A stretch of DNA of 64,000 nucleotides from an uncultured Opitutia bacterium (GCA_903873805.1 CAIQQB010000134.1:1-64000), one strand, 5' to 3'. Shown: positions 25,480 to 35,100, numbered from the stretch's first letter. Numbers and translations are program-made. Notes: a model not told the origin generated them from the letters alone.

Positions 25480-25724
25480 GTGGCTTTGCCGATCAGCTCG
25501 GTGATCTTCAGCCCGAAGTTCTCCTCGACCACCACGACCTCGCCATAGGCGACGAGCTTGTCGTTGACGTAGAGCCCAACCGGCTCGCTGGCCCGGTGCT
25601 GCAGCTGGATGACGGCGCCGGGAGTGAGGGCGAGGACCTCGTGCATCGGCAGCAGGCAGGAGCCGAGCTGCACGGTGACCTTCACTTTCACATCAAGCAC
25701 GAGATCAAGGGTGGTGGTGTCCAT
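25476..25724 (-). CDS. fliN: Flagellar switch protein FliN
   Basis: This 82-residue protein consists of the SpoA domain only: VLDVKVKVTVQLGSCLLPMHEVLALTPGAVIQL and LYVNDKLVAYGEVVVVEENFGLKITEL. It is one of the shorter FliN forms, without the N-terminal extension. It forms the lower C ring with FliM. Its start lies inside the end of fliM (20-base overlap). Confidence 0.94.
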   Translation of the reverse strand: MDTTTLDLVLDVKVKVTVQLGSCLLPMHEVLALTPGAVIQLQHRASEPVGLYVNDKLVAYGEVVVVEENFGLKITELIGKAT

Positions 25725-26757
25725 GGTGATTGGGGCGGGATTCCTCCGCCGGGGGAAGCTTGCGGTTGACGGTCACGGCGACGCGGTCGCCCTCGAGGCC
25801 GACCGTGCCGCCAAATTTTGGCGTGCCGCTGAGCAGCACGTTGGTCCGGTCGAGGATACCGAGCGGAAGCTCCAGCACGTCGCCGACGCGCAGCGAGGCG
25901 ATCTCCCGCAGCGGCAGGTCCGTCAGGGACCATTCGGCGCGGACCGGGATCTGGATCTGCTCGTAGACGGGGCGCCATTCCGGCGGCAGTGCGGGTGCCG
26001 GGGCCTCGGCCTCCTGGTGCCGGCGGTTCTCGAGGGCCTTGACCAGCGGCTCGATGGTGTAGAACGGCACGCCGATCTGCATCAGCTCCGAGCAGTCGCC
26101 GAAGCTGAACTCGACGGTGAGGGCGAGCACGACGGCGTCGCGCGGCGAGGTCTGGAGAAACCGGCCGTTGCTCTCATGCCCGATGATCTGGGGATGGAGC
26201 TCGGGGGCGCCCTTCCACTGGGAGCACCATTCCTCCAGGACGACGTTGAGAATGTCCTCGAGCAGGGCGGTCTCAATCTCCGTGAGGTAACGCTCGGCCT
26301 TCACCGAGTGCCCGCGCCCGCCGAGCATCCGGTCCACGAGGGTGAGCGCGAGCCGGGGGTTGAGGTCGAGGACCCCCACGCCGAGCAGAGGTTCGGCCTT
26401 GAACAGGCAGATGTGGGTCGGGCTGGGCAAGTTCTCGGCAAACTTGGCGTAGGTGAGGGTCGTCAGCCGCGTCATCTTCAGCCCGCATTCCATCCGCAGC
26501 ATCAGCGCCAGCCGGGCCGCCAGGTAGCGGATGAAGTCCTCGTGCAGGATGCGCAGCCGGCGGAGTTCCGCCTCGGTCAGAAAGGCGGGGTTGCGGAAGT
26601 CGCAGGTCTCCACTCGCACCGTGTCGCTGTCACCCTCGCGCCGGCCGTCGGCCCGCAGGAGGGCCGGCTTCGCGGTCGCGGTGGCGGAGGCGATGAGCTT
26701 GTCGATCTCGCTCTGGTCGAGCATCGCGCCCTCGGGAATGTCGGGATCGTCGGACAT
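25705..26757 (-). CDS. fliM: Flagellar switch protein FliM
   Basis: This 350-residue C-ring protein begins with an acidic peptide ending EGAMLDQSEIDKLIASA, the CheY-binding EIDxL-type segment. The middle domain includes TRLTTLTYAKFAENLPSPTHICLFKAEPLLG, and the end is a SpoA domain (LPLREIASLRVGDVLELPL). I chose the ATG at 26757; a GTG two codons upstream is possible. CheY binding implies a chemotaxis system elsewhere in the genome. Confidence 0.95.
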   Translation of the reverse strand: MSDDPDIPEGAMLDQSEIDKLIASATATAKPALLRADGRREGDSDTVRVETCDFRNPAFLTEAELRRLRILHEDFIRYLAARLALMLRMECGLKMTRLTTLTYAKFAENLPSPTHICLFKAEPLLGVGVLDLNPRLALTLVDRMLGGRGHSVKAERYLTEIETALLEDILNVVLEEWCSQWKGAPELHPQIIGHESNGRFLQTSPRDAVVLALTVEFSFGDCSELMQIGVPFYTIEPLVKALENRRHQEAEAPAPALPPEWRPVYEQIQIPVRAEWSLTDLPLREIASLRVGDVLELPLGILDRTNVLLSGTPKFGGTVGLEGDRVAVTVNRKLPPAEESRPNHHGHHHP

Positions 26758-26759
26758 GG

Positions 26760-27359
26760 TCACTGCACCACGAAGTCGGAGAAGTAGAGGTTTTCGGCCA
26801 CCTTCTGTCCTAGGGTCTGGTTATAGGCGGCGATGAGCTTCTCCCGGATGATGTTTTTGGAACCGGACTCCTCGAGGTCGGCGAGGGTGAGCGAGGCGAG
26901 GACCGCAAGGGTGACGTCGCCGAGCTGGGGCTTGGCCGCCTCAAACTTGGCCGCGAGGGAGGCGTCGGTGCCCGTCACGAGGAAACTGGTCTTCAGGTAA
27001 CGGGTGCCCATGGTGCCCGCCAGGTTTACGACGACGTTGTCGAAGTGGTAGGTCGGACCGGTGGGCGGGGCGTTCTTGTCGCCCTTGCCGGCTGGCTTTT
27101 CACTCTTGGCCGGCGCGGGGGCCGCCGCGGCCGCCGGCTTGGCCTCGTCGCCGGCCAGGGACGTCTGCAGCCGGGGCAGCAGCACGAACTGGGCGACGGC
27201 CCAGGTGACGGCGGGCGCGAGGAGGATGGCCGCGAGTGCCGGCAGCCAGGCCTTGAGGCCGCCCCCGGCGGGGACCGCGGCCGGGACGGCCGCGGCGGGC
27301 GCCGGGGCGTTTTTGTCGGCCGCCGCCGGCGTTTCCTTCTTGTCGGGTTTGTCAGCCAT
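26760..27359 (-). CDS. fliL: Flagellar basal body-associated protein FliL
   Basis: This 199-residue protein has a long Lys/Pro/Ala-rich cytoplasmic N-terminus, one membrane helix (LKAWLPALAAILLAPAVTWAVAQFVLLP), a second low-complexity stretch, and the periplasmic FliL domain (YHFDNVVVNLAGTMGTRYLKTSFLV, ending LYFSDFVVQ). FliL surrounds stator units and strengthens the motor. It lies just ahead of fliM. Confidence 0.92.
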   Translation of the reverse strand: MADKPDKKETPAAADKNAPAPAAAVPAAVPAGGGLKAWLPALAAILLAPAVTWAVAQFVLLPRLQTSLAGDEAKPAAAAAPAPAKSEKPAGKGDKNAPPTGPTYHFDNVVVNLAGTMGTRYLKTSFLVTGTDASLAAKFEAAKPQLGDVTLAVLASLTLADLEESGSKNIIREKLIAAYNQTLGQKVAENLYFSDFVVQ

Positions 27360-27397
27360 GGTGGAGGGGCGCAGGAAAGTCCGGGAGGACGGACGCT

Positions 27398-28270
27398 TCA
27401 GCTGCGCTTGAGATTGACGATTTCCTCGAGCACGGAGTCCGACACGGTGATGACGCGCGAACTCGCCTGGAAGCTGCGCTCGGCGGTGATCATGTCGGCA
27501 AACTGCGTGGTGAGGTCGACGTTGGATTGCTCAAGGGTGCCGGATTCGATGCTCCCGAGTCCGCTGGTCCCGGGGAGGTTGCCGGTGGCCGTCAGCGCGG
27601 TGCCACCGATGGGGCCGGCCGCCGCGAGGCCGGAGAAGAGATTGTTGCCCACGCGGGTGAGGGCCGAGGGATTGCTGTAACTCTGCAGCAGCACGCGGTT
27701 GGTGACGGCGGACGTGCCGTCGGAGTACAACTCGGACACGTTGCCGGAGCTGTCGATGGAGTAGGACTGAAGCTGGGTACCGGCCGGCGGGGTGGAGAGT
27801 TTGATGCTGCCGAGGGTGCCGGGCGGGTTGCCGATGGAGCCGCCGGTCAGGCCCTGCACCTGGTTGCCGTTCGAAGTCACCAGGTAGCCGTTCGCGTCGA
27901 ACTGAAACGTGCCGTCGCGGGTGGCGTACTGACTGGTGTCGGAGGGGTTCATCACGCGGAAGAAACCCTGGCCGGAGACGGCGAGATTGGTGTTGATGCC
28001 GGTGCTGACCAGGGAGCCCTCGTTGAAGTCGCCCGAGATGCCCGCGATGGTGACGCCGGTGCCGGACTGGATCGGCGAGAGGTTGGAGCCGGTGCCGTTG
28101 GTGTTGGAGGCGCTGCTGAGCGTGTTGCTGAAGCTGTCCTCGAAGTTGATGCTGGAGCCCTTGAAGCCCGTGGTGCCGACGTTGGCGATGTTGTTGCCGA
28201 TGACGTTGAGTTCCTGGCTGAAACCCTGCATGGCGCTGACGCCGGTGGAGAGTGAATTGAGGAGGGACAT
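27398..28270 (-). CDS. flgE: Flagellar hook protein, FlgE type (short)
   Basis: This 290-residue protein starts MSLLNSLSTGVSAMQGFSQELNVIGNNIANVGTTGFKG and ends TTQFADMITAERSFQASSRVITVSDSVLEEIVNLKR. It follows flgD by 12 bases, the normal place of the hook gene. At 290 residues it is shorter than many hook proteins, so the outer hook domains are small. FlgG and FlgF are accounted for elsewhere, so FlgE is the best call. Confidence 0.88.
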   Translation of the reverse strand: MSLLNSLSTGVSAMQGFSQELNVIGNNIANVGTTGFKGSSINFEDSFSNTLSSASNTNGTGSNLSPIQSGTGVTIAGISGDFNEGSLVSTGINTNLAVSGQGFFRVMNPSDTSQYATRDGTFQFDANGYLVTSNGNQVQGLTGGSIGNPPGTLGSIKLSTPPAGTQLQSYSIDSSGNVSELYSDGTSAVTNRVLLQSYSNPSALTRVGNNLFSGLAAAGPIGGTALTATGNLPGTSGLGSIESGTLEQSNVDLTTQFADMITAERSFQASSRVITVSDSVLEEIVNLKRS

Positions 28271-28282
28271 GTTGGTGGTGGA

Positions 28283-28738
28283 TTAGTTGGCGGTTGAGGA
28301 GGAGGACGGCTGAACGGCCGGGGGGGCCACGCCAATCACCTGGGACAGGGGATAGAGCGTGCCGTTGACGTTGATCTGCACCGAGCCGGAGCTGCTGTCC
28401 TCGGACTGGACCTGGCCGGTGATATTCCCGGTGGAGGTCTTGAGCGTGACGGTGCTGCCGATCAAACCGGCCCCCGTCTGGAGGGAGTTGTTGGCATTGA
28501 GCGCCGTGATCTGGGTGTCGATGTCGGAGGACTGCTGGAGGGCGGTGAACTGGGCCATCTGGCCGACAAAAGCGGTGTCATCCATCGGCTTCATCGGATC
28601 CTGCTGGGCCAGCTGCACCGTGAGCAGCTTGAGAAAGTCGGCCTGGGTCAGCGTCGTGGCCGGGTTGGAGGCCGGCGCGGTGGATTGGGTGTTGGCGGCC
28701 GTGGCGGCCGCGTAGGGGCTGGGACTGGTGATGGTCAT
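28283..28738 (-). CDS. flgD: Hook assembly scaffold FlgD
   Basis: This 151-residue protein was started at the ATG at 28738, 2 bases after the fliK stop. It has the FlgD core LTQADFLKLLTVQLAQQDPMKPMDDTAFVGQMAQFTALQQ. The C-terminus has a short beta domain (AGLIGSTVTLKT, VQINVNGTLYPLSQVIGVAPP). FlgD caps the growing hook. It is a minimal form without the larger FlgD Tudor/FnIII domains. Confidence 0.93.
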   Translation of the reverse strand: MTITSPSPYAAATAANTQSTAPASNPATTLTQADFLKLLTVQLAQQDPMKPMDDTAFVGQMAQFTALQQSSDIDTQITALNANNSLQTGAGLIGSTVTLKTSTGNITGQVQSEDSSSGSVQINVNGTLYPLSQVIGVAPPAVQPSSSSTAN

Positions 28739-28740
28739 GG

Positions 28741-31089
28741 TCAGGCGGTGGCGTGCAGGTGGTGCCGGGGGTGGAGGGTGGTTGGTTCGGGGGCGGAGAC
28801 CGAAACGGCGACGGGAGAGGTTTCGGAATCGGAGGCCATCCGCGGATGATTGCCGCCGGTGGGCGAACGGCCCTGCTGGGAGTGGCCCCCACCCTGCCCC
28901 GCGGACTGCTGGGCGAACGACGGTCCGCCGGCAGCGCCGGAGGAGTCTGGAGCCGGGGTCGAAGCGAGCGGGGCGAAGGTCGGCTCCGCCCACGTGTGGG
29001 AAGAACCCTCGCGGCCGTCCATGAAACCGTTCCAGGCGGTGGCGAGTGATTCCCGCACTTCGGGGGAGTTGGAGTGAAAGGCGGTCTGAATCTGTCCATC
29101 GCGCAGGGCCACGCGCACCTCGACCAGGCCGAGATCGGGCAGATCGACGCGGACACTGACCTGCTCCGTCGGCTGGCTGGTGGCGAGTTCGGCCGTCCGG
29201 ACCACGCGTTCCACCAGGGCGGCCGCAGCGGACGGCAGCCGCTCGCTGCTCGGCGGAGCGGAGTTGGGCCCGGCGAGGGCGATTGGGCTGGTCGTTGGCA
29301 TTGGCAGGTCCACATTCGCATGTTCAATGCCATGTGCGGAAACAACAGATGTTAGTGCTTGCGGATAAGCTGGTTGTTTCCTGTTTTTATTTTCCATTCC
29401 TGCTACAGCACTGGCGTCGAAGCCCAACGAGGCGGGAGTGGCGGCAATTTGTGCCGCTTCCGGCCAACTCCCAGGTTCACCCGCCGGAAACGTGCTGGTT
29501 GCCGGCACCGCCGGCGGCAAAGTGGGGGCCGCTGAGAGCACGAAAAGATCGGAATTTGGTTGCGGCACCTCTGCGAGGCCAGCGGATGACCCCACCGAGT
29601 TCCATCCATCCGCCACCGCTAACGCTGGACGATTGGCGACGGAAGCCTCCGGTTGGTCCGCAGCCGGCAGTCGGGCGGTCGGATCTGCGGCGGTGATGAC
29701 CGGACAGTTCGGCTGACTCACGGGCGGCGGCAAAGCCTCGGGTCCGTTGGGTTCCAGCGCTGGGAGAGTGGCGCGATTGGCCGGTCGGGAAAGAGGTTCC
29801 GCCGAAACCACGGTGGTGAGCGGCTGCGGCCACGCATTCGCGCAGGTTCCGGCGGCGTTCGGCCGTTCGAAGGGTGACTGGTTCGAAGCGGTGAAACCAA
29901 ACGACGAAGGCAGGTACGCGGCGGCTTCGTCCAGCCGTGCCGCTGGCGGGGAAGGAACTGGATCCGCGGGGCCTGGCGCTGGCGGCGGATTGGCCGCGGA
30001 CGGCTCCGCACCACGCTCGGACACAGCCAGCTGGGCTCCGTCACCGCCGGACACCCCGACTGCAACCCTGGACGCCGGTGTCCGGGAGCTGGCGTGCGGA
30101 CGCGCCGTAAGGCCGGGCTCGTTCGCGACGGCCAGGGCGGCACCGGAGCAAACCCGCGGCGGCTGGTCCCGGAGCGATGTCCCGGCAGCAATCCGCCCGG
30201 TGCCGGCGCGAGACCCGACGGCCCCTCCCACCCGTTCCGGATCCGGAAAGACCGCGGCGGCGGCTGGCACCGACTCCGGCGTACGGTCGGACTGGTGGCT
30301 ATCCAATGTTTGAATACATGATTGTTCCGGCGGCTGGTCGCGTGCGGTCCGTGGGGGCCGGACGGAGCCGGCGGGAACCGGTCCGGAATCCTCCGGCCAC
30401 ATGGGCGGCTGGTTCACCGTCGGGACCGCCGCCGTCGCCTCCGTCCGGTCCGCTCCGACAGCCGGCGGCGGCAACCCGGTTGCAACCGCCTGCGCCGGAG
30501 CGACCGGCTCCCCGGCGGGGGGGAAGCCGCCGGTGGGTGCGGATTCCGGCGCGAAGCATTTGGGTTGAGGCGGGACCGGTGCAGGGCCGGACCGCGAATT
30601 ATTTTCGGGCCGGACGGCATCGGACGGATCCGGATCCTGCACCGCCCCGGGAATGGGGGACGTTGCCGCCAAGGGCGGCGGCATCACTTGGCCTCCGGTC
30701 ACGGGCAGTGTCGGGATCCGCGGCGATGGCGATTCCGCCAGTCCCGCGGGGGTCGATGTCAGGGGGAAGGCGGAGGCGGTGGCTACCGGGCTGGCGGCGA
30801 AGAGACTGTCACCGGCGGAAAGCGGCGCCGACGGCGCAAGCTGACCGCGCCAGAAGGCCGCGAGGGTGGCCGGAATCCCCGACGGTGCCGGGTTTCCTCC
30901 GGAGCCGAGGCGCTCCAGCAAGCCGCCAAAGGGGGAAGAGGCGGGTGCTGATCCCAATCCCGAGTCAGGGACGGACGGAGGACCGCTGCTAACCGGAAGG
31001 CTGGCGGGGATGATGGGACGGGAAGTGGCGGGCGCGAGGAAGGGAAACAAGGTGGCGGGCCCTCTTGGCGGCGACGGCGCGCCGTCCAT
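28741..31089 (-). CDS. fliK: Flagellar hook-length control protein FliK
   Basis: This 782-residue protein is mostly low-complexity Pro/Ala/Gly/Ser, with no clear fold over about 600 residues. The C-terminal Flg_hook domain is clear: ALVERVVRTAELATSQPTEQVSVRVDLPDLGLVEVRVALRDGQIQTAFHSNSPEVRESLATAW. FliK measures hook length and triggers the FlhB switch. The long disordered part fits a molecular ruler. It lies between the motE-like gene and flgD. Confidence 0.88.
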   Translation of the reverse strand: MDGAPSPPRGPATLFPFLAPATSRPIIPASLPVSSGPPSVPDSGLGSAPASSPFGGLLERLGSGGNPAPSGIPATLAAFWRGQLAPSAPLSAGDSLFAASPVATASAFPLTSTPAGLAESPSPRIPTLPVTGGQVMPPPLAATSPIPGAVQDPDPSDAVRPENNSRSGPAPVPPQPKCFAPESAPTGGFPPAGEPVAPAQAVATGLPPPAVGADRTEATAAVPTVNQPPMWPEDSGPVPAGSVRPPRTARDQPPEQSCIQTLDSHQSDRTPESVPAAAAVFPDPERVGGAVGSRAGTGRIAAGTSLRDQPPRVCSGAALAVANEPGLTARPHASSRTPASRVAVGVSGGDGAQLAVSERGAEPSAANPPPAPGPADPVPSPPAARLDEAAAYLPSSFGFTASNQSPFERPNAAGTCANAWPQPLTTVVSAEPLSRPANRATLPALEPNGPEALPPPVSQPNCPVITAADPTARLPAADQPEASVANRPALAVADGWNSVGSSAGLAEVPQPNSDLFVLSAAPTLPPAVPATSTFPAGEPGSWPEAAQIAATPASLGFDASAVAGMENKNRKQPAYPQALTSVVSAHGIEHANVDLPMPTTSPIALAGPNSAPPSSERLPSAAAALVERVVRTAELATSQPTEQVSVRVDLPDLGLVEVRVALRDGQIQTAFHSNSPEVRESLATAWNGFMDGREGSSHTWAEPTFAPLASTPAPDSSGAAGGPSFAQQSAGQGGGHSQQGRSPTGGNHPRMASDSETSPVAVSVSAPEPTTLHPRHHLHATA

Positions 31090-31106
31090 GGCGCGGGAGG
31101 AACAGA

Positions 31107-31715
31107 TCAGACGGCGGGTTTCGGCGGGAGGAACAGCCGCAGCCGTTGGGACAGGTCGGCGGCTCGTTTGGCGTTGGCGTTATTCTCGCCCGGAGTGCGG
31201 CTGAGTTCCTCCAGGAGGGCGGCGGCGATCTCCGGCTTCATCATGGAAAGCAGCTTGGCGACGGTCGGGTCGTCCATCTGCGCGAAGATGGTCACAGCGG
31301 CCTTCGGGGAGAGGAGGCTGTAGGTGCCGGCGAGGGTCTTCAGGTTGGTCACCTCCTGCGCCTGCACCTCGGTGATGCGGCTGCTGATTTCGGCGCGAAG
31401 GGCCTCGATCTGCCGGCGGACCTTGTCGAGCTCCTGGTTTTCCGCGGCGAGGCGGGTCTCACGCTGGGTGACCGCAGTTTCACGCTGGGTGACCGCGGCG
31501 CGCGAATCCCGCAGTTCGCGGGCGAGATTTTCCATTTCGGGGGTCCAGAAATCCCATGGTTTCTCCGGGCGGACGGTCTTGGTCGCCGCGGCGAGCCGGA
31601 GGCGCCGCTGTTCGGCAAGGGGGCCGGCCTGGATCCAGAACCACCCGAGGCCGGTGGCGCAGCCCAGGAGGAGGCCGGCGACGAGCGGGAAGAGGCGCGA
31701 ATGGAACAGCTTCAT
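31107..31715 (-). CDS. MotE-like coiled-coil flagellar protein
   Basis: This 202-residue protein has an N-terminal membrane anchor (LFPLVAGLLLGCATGLGWFW) and a long coiled coil (residues about 60-120, with a tandem AVTQRETAVTQRETR). It ends in a helical MgtE-N-like domain (LLSPKAAVTIFAQMDDPTVAKLLSMMKPEIAAALLEEL). This matches MotE-type proteins, which chaperone MotC in some bacteria and otherwise accompany fliJ. It overlaps fliJ by 4 bases. No MotC is present, so the exact role is open. Confidence 0.75.
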   Translation of the reverse strand: MKLFHSRLFPLVAGLLLGCATGLGWFWIQAGPLAEQRRLRLAAATKTVRPEKPWDFWTPEMENLARELRDSRAAVTQRETAVTQRETRLAAENQELDKVRRQIEALRAEISSRITEVQAQEVTNLKTLAGTYSLLSPKAAVTIFAQMDDPTVAKLLSMMKPEIAAALLEELSRTPGENNANAKRAADLSQRLRLFLPPKPAV

Positions 31716-32164
31716 GGCGCGGCGGCGGTGCGGGCGAGGTTCAGGGTGGCAACCTCATCGATGGCGGCCTGTTCGCCCTTCTCACAGGCCTCCCGGTGCT
31801 CCTGCCGGGCGCGATGCTCCAGCCGGTGGACCATCTCCAACTGGCGGCGCGATTCCATCCAGCGCTCGCGGGCCTGCTCCAGCCGGGTGTTGGCGAGGCC
31901 GCGCGCCTTGGCCGCCTCGGTCTCCGCCTCGACGGCGAGATGGAAGGCGTTGAGCCCCGCCGCGAGCTCGCCCGAGTTGAAGGCGACCGAACGCGCGGCC
32001 ACAATGGAGTCGGTCAGCGCGCGCCGCTGCTCGCGGGTCATGCGCAGGCGGTCCTCGGCCTGTTCGAGGAGGCGCAGCTCGGCGGTGAAGGCTTCACGGG
32101 CCCGCTGTTCGTGCAGGCCACGGACGGTCTTGACGGATTCGAGGGGGAAGCGGAATCTTTTCAT
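31712..32164 (-). CDS. fliJ: Flagellar export protein FliJ
   Basis: This 150-residue, fully helical, charged coiled-coil protein begins MKRFRFPLESVKTVRGLHEQRAREAFTAELRLLEQAEDRL. Its place between fliI and the motE-like gene, with 4-base overlaps on both sides, supports FliJ, the stalk protein of the export ATPase. Confidence 0.85.
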   Translation of the reverse strand: MKRFRFPLESVKTVRGLHEQRAREAFTAELRLLEQAEDRLRMTREQRRALTDSIVAARSVAFNSGELAAGLNAFHLAVEAETEAAKARGLANTRLEQARERWMESRRQLEMVHRLEHRARQEHREACEKGEQAAIDEVATLNLARTAAAP

Positions 32165-33486
32165 GGCGTGAGGAGTTGAGTGAGACGGGAAAAGGAAGCG
32201 GCCCGGGGAGCGGCCTCGTCGACGCCCTGGCGGAGGAAGGTCCGCAGCGGTTCGTGCAGGGCGACGGCGCGGTCGAGGGGAGCGCTGGCCCCGCGCTGCC
32301 AGGCGCCGATGGTGATGAGGTCCTCGTTCTTCCGGTAGAGGGCGAGATGCTCGCGGGCGCGGCCGGCCGCCTCGACCTCAGCCGGCAGGCAGATGTCGCG
32401 CGTGAGCCGACTCACGCTTTCCAGCACGTCGATGGCCGGATAGTGGTTGGCGTGGGCGAGGGAACGCGACAGCACCAGGTGCCCGTCGAGAATGCCGCGA
32501 ACGGTGTCCGCGACCGGTTCGTTCATGTCGTCGCCCTCGACCAACACGGTGTACAGCGCCGTGATGGTGCCGGACTCGCCGGCGCCGGAGCGCTCGAGAA
32601 GGCGCGGCAGCATGGCGAAGACGGAGGGGGTGTAACCGCGGGTGGCGGGCGGTTCGCCGATGGCGAGTCCGATTTCGCGCTGGGCCATGGCACAGCGGGT
32701 GACGGAGTCCATGAGCAGGAGGACATTTTTGCCGGCGTCACGGTACCCCTCGGCCACGGCGGTGGCGGTGAAGGCGGCGCGCAGCCGCAGCGGCGCCGGG
32801 GTGTCCGAGGTCGCGACCACGACCACACTGCGGGCCAGACCGGCGGCCCCGAGATCCTTCTCGAGGAACTCGCGGACCTCGCGGCCGCGCTCGCCCACGA
32901 GGCCGATCACGATCACGTCGGCGTCACAGGAGCGGGCGATCATGCCGAGGAGGGTGGACTTGCCGACGCCGGAACCGGCGAAGAGACCGAGGCGCTGGCC
33001 GCAGCCGAGGGGGGCGAAGACGTCGAGTGCGCGCACGCCGGTGGCGAGCGGGCGGCGGATCCGCTGGCGGCGCAGCGGATGCGGCGGGCGCGCGGCGCCG
33101 GCGGGCGGACGGTGCATCGGCACCGGGCCGAGCTCGTCAAACGGCCGCCCAAGCGCATCGAGGACCCGGCCGAGCAGCGCGGGACCGGTGACCGGCACGG
33201 GCGGACGCTCGCCGGCCACGACGGAACAGCCCGAGTGCAGGCCGGCGACATCGCCCAGCGGCATGAGGAGGACGCGTTCGCCGCGGAAGCCGACGACCTC
33301 GGCCATGACTTCAAACTGCTCGCGCTCGGAACGGAGGGTGCAGAATTCGCCCAGGCCGACATTGGGGCCGTCGGACTCGATTACGAGGCCGGTGACAGCG
33401 ACGACGCGGCCCAGCCGGCGGACGGCGGTGGCGTGGCGGACCTGTCCGCGCAGCGTGTCGAAACATTCGGCGACGGATGGGCTCAT
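32161..33486 (-). CDS. fliI: Flagellar export ATPase FliI
   Basis: This 441-residue protein is an F1-beta-like ATPase. The P-loop is GLFAGSGVGKSTLLGMIAR, followed by VIGLVGERGREVREFLE, the Walker B region NVLLLMDSVTRCAMAQREIGLA, and GEPPATRGYTPSVFAMLPRLLERSG. It powers and organises export of rod, hook and filament subunits with FliH and FliJ. It overlaps fliH and fliJ by 4 bases each. Confidence 0.97.
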   Translation of the reverse strand: MSPSVAECFDTLRGQVRHATAVRRLGRVVAVTGLVIESDGPNVGLGEFCTLRSEREQFEVMAEVVGFRGERVLLMPLGDVAGLHSGCSVVAGERPPVPVTGPALLGRVLDALGRPFDELGPVPMHRPPAGAARPPHPLRRQRIRRPLATGVRALDVFAPLGCGQRLGLFAGSGVGKSTLLGMIARSCDADVIVIGLVGERGREVREFLEKDLGAAGLARSVVVVATSDTPAPLRLRAAFTATAVAEGYRDAGKNVLLLMDSVTRCAMAQREIGLAIGEPPATRGYTPSVFAMLPRLLERSGAGESGTITALYTVLVEGDDMNEPVADTVRGILDGHLVLSRSLAHANHYPAIDVLESVSRLTRDICLPAEVEAAGRAREHLALYRKNEDLITIGAWQRGASAPLDRAVALHEPLRTFLRQGVDEAAPRAASFSRLTQLLTP

Positions 33487-34067
33487 GCGCTGAGAAGTTC
33501 GTGCCGGAGGCCCTCGAGCTTGGCGGAGGCGCGGGCATCGGTGACGCCAAAGCGGCTGCGCACAAGGCAGTCACCGGGATTGAGCGTGTCATCGATGGTG
33601 ACGCGCAGGTTGGTGAAATGCACGCGCCACGCGGGCACGAGGCGCTCGAGTGCCGCCGCGTCGCGGGGCCCGACCACAAGTTCGAGTCCGTCACGCTCGG
33701 GATAGAGCTGATCGAGGGCCTCGCGGCAGAGCTTCTCCACCAATTCGGGAGGTGGCACAAAGCCGGCGAGGACCCGCCGCGCCAGCTCGAGGGCGAGTTC
33801 CGGGAGGGCCTCGCGGACCTGGACCTGCAGCCCCTCATGGGCCTCGGCCAGACGCTGGAGCAGGCCGAGCTGCAGGGTCTGAAATTCGGAGCGAAGTTCG
33901 ACCAGTTGCTGGTTGGAGAACGCGCGGGCGGCGTCCCCACCCTCCTGGTGCCCGGTGGCGCGGGCCGCGGCCAGTTCGGCCGCCGTGTGGATCCGGGGCG
34001 CGCCGGTCGCCGGCTGCATCGCGACCAGCGGGCGGTCGAAGGGGATGATGTGATGCTGGGTGCCCAT
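33483..34067 (-). CDS. fliH: Flagellar export regulator FliH-like protein
   Basis: This 194-residue protein lies between fliG and fliI. It has an N-terminal segment, a helix (NQQLVELRSEFQTLQLGLLQRLAEAHEGLQVQVREALPELALELARRVLAG) and a V/A-ATPase E-type C-terminal domain (LVVGPRDAAALERLV, INPGDCLVRSRFGVTDARASAKLEGL-type end). FliH binds and restrains FliI. Confidence 0.85.
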   Translation of the reverse strand: MGTQHHIIPFDRPLVAMQPATGAPRIHTAAELAAARATGHQEGGDAARAFSNQQLVELRSEFQTLQLGLLQRLAEAHEGLQVQVREALPELALELARRVLAGFVPPPELVEKLCREALDQLYPERDGLELVVGPRDAAALERLVPAWRVHFTNLRVTIDDTLNPGDCLVRSRFGVTDARASAKLEGLRHELLSA

Positions 34068-34077
34068 GGCGGTGGGG

Positions 34078-35100
34078 TCAGGCGACCATGGCGGCTTCGT
34101 CGTTTCCTAGGCTGATGGCGCCCTCTTCCTCGAGGCGCCGCACCACTTGGATGATCGCATCCTGGGCGGTCTCGACATCCTTGAGGCGCACAGGCCCGAG
34201 CATGGCGATTTCCTCGCGCAGCGCCTCGGCGGCGCGCTTGGAGATGGCCGCGTAGATCTTTTCGCGGAGCAGCTCGCTGGCGGATTTCATCGCCGTCGCC
34301 AGGTGGGCGGAATCCACCTCGCGGAGAATGCGCTGCAGATCGGCGGCGGGCAGGCGGCGGATATCATCAAAGCTGAACATCTTCCGGCGCACGGCCGCGC
34401 CCAGCCGGGAGTTGCGCTCCTCGATGTGGTTGAGCAGGGCCTTCGAATTCTCCTTGTCGAGACTGTTGAGCAGGTCGGCGACGGCACGCACACCGCCGCT
34501 AACATGGTAGGACGGCGCGGTCTTTTTGGATACGTAACGGGTCAGGTTTCGGACGATCTTGCCGACCAGATCCCGGGGCGTGCTCTCGATGGTGCCGAGC
34601 CGCTCGAGGACCTCGTCGCGCAGATCCGGCGCGAGCAACATGAAGATGTCGGCCGACTTGGCCGGCCCGAGGTAGGACAGCAGGAAAGCGATAGTCTGGG
34701 GCTGCTCGTCCTTGAGGAGATTGAAAATCTGGCGCCCTTCCATCTCGGCGATGTCGGCGATGAGTTCGGACGAGGTCGCCGGGGTGTCCGCCCCGGCGCG
34801 GCTGAGGAGCAGGCCGGCCTTGTAGTCACCGCGGGCAAGGCCCAGCGTGCGGCGCGCATACTCCATGCCCCCGAGCGTGCAGCCGACGCTGTCGCCGATG
34901 ACCGGCGCGAATTCGTCCAGCACGGTGGCGCGGAAGGCGGGGCTGACGACGGTGACCTGGCCCATCTCGCGGCAGATCTGCTCGATGTCCCCGTCGTCAA
35001 ACTGGCGCAGCACCTCCGCGGCCGTCTCCGGCCCGATGACGATGAGGAACACCGCGAGTTTCTGCAGGCGGGTAAGTTTGCTGTAGTCGGGATCGGCCAT
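34078..35100 (-). CDS. fliG: Flagellar motor switch protein FliG
   Basis: This 340-residue protein has the FliG layout. The N-terminal part (YSKLTRLQKLAVFLIVIGPETAAEVLRQFDD) meets FliF. The middle ARM domain contains LIADIAEMEGRQIFNLLKDEQPQTIAFLLSYL. The C-terminal torque domain is LNHIEERNSRLGAAVRRKMFSFDDIRRLPAADLQRILREVDS. It couples stator movement to C-ring rotation. Confidence 0.97.
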   Translation of the reverse strand: MADPDYSKLTRLQKLAVFLIVIGPETAAEVLRQFDDGDIEQICREMGQVTVVSPAFRATVLDEFAPVIGDSVGCTLGGMEYARRTLGLARGDYKAGLLLSRAGADTPATSSELIADIAEMEGRQIFNLLKDEQPQTIAFLLSYLGPAKSADIFMLLAPDLRDEVLERLGTIESTPRDLVGKIVRNLTRYVSKKTAPSYHVSGGVRAVADLLNSLDKENSKALLNHIEERNSRLGAAVRRKMFSFDDIRRLPAADLQRILREVDSAHLATAMKSASELLREKIYAAISKRAAEALREEIAMLGPVRLKDVETAQDAIIQVVRRLEEEGAISLGNDEAAMVA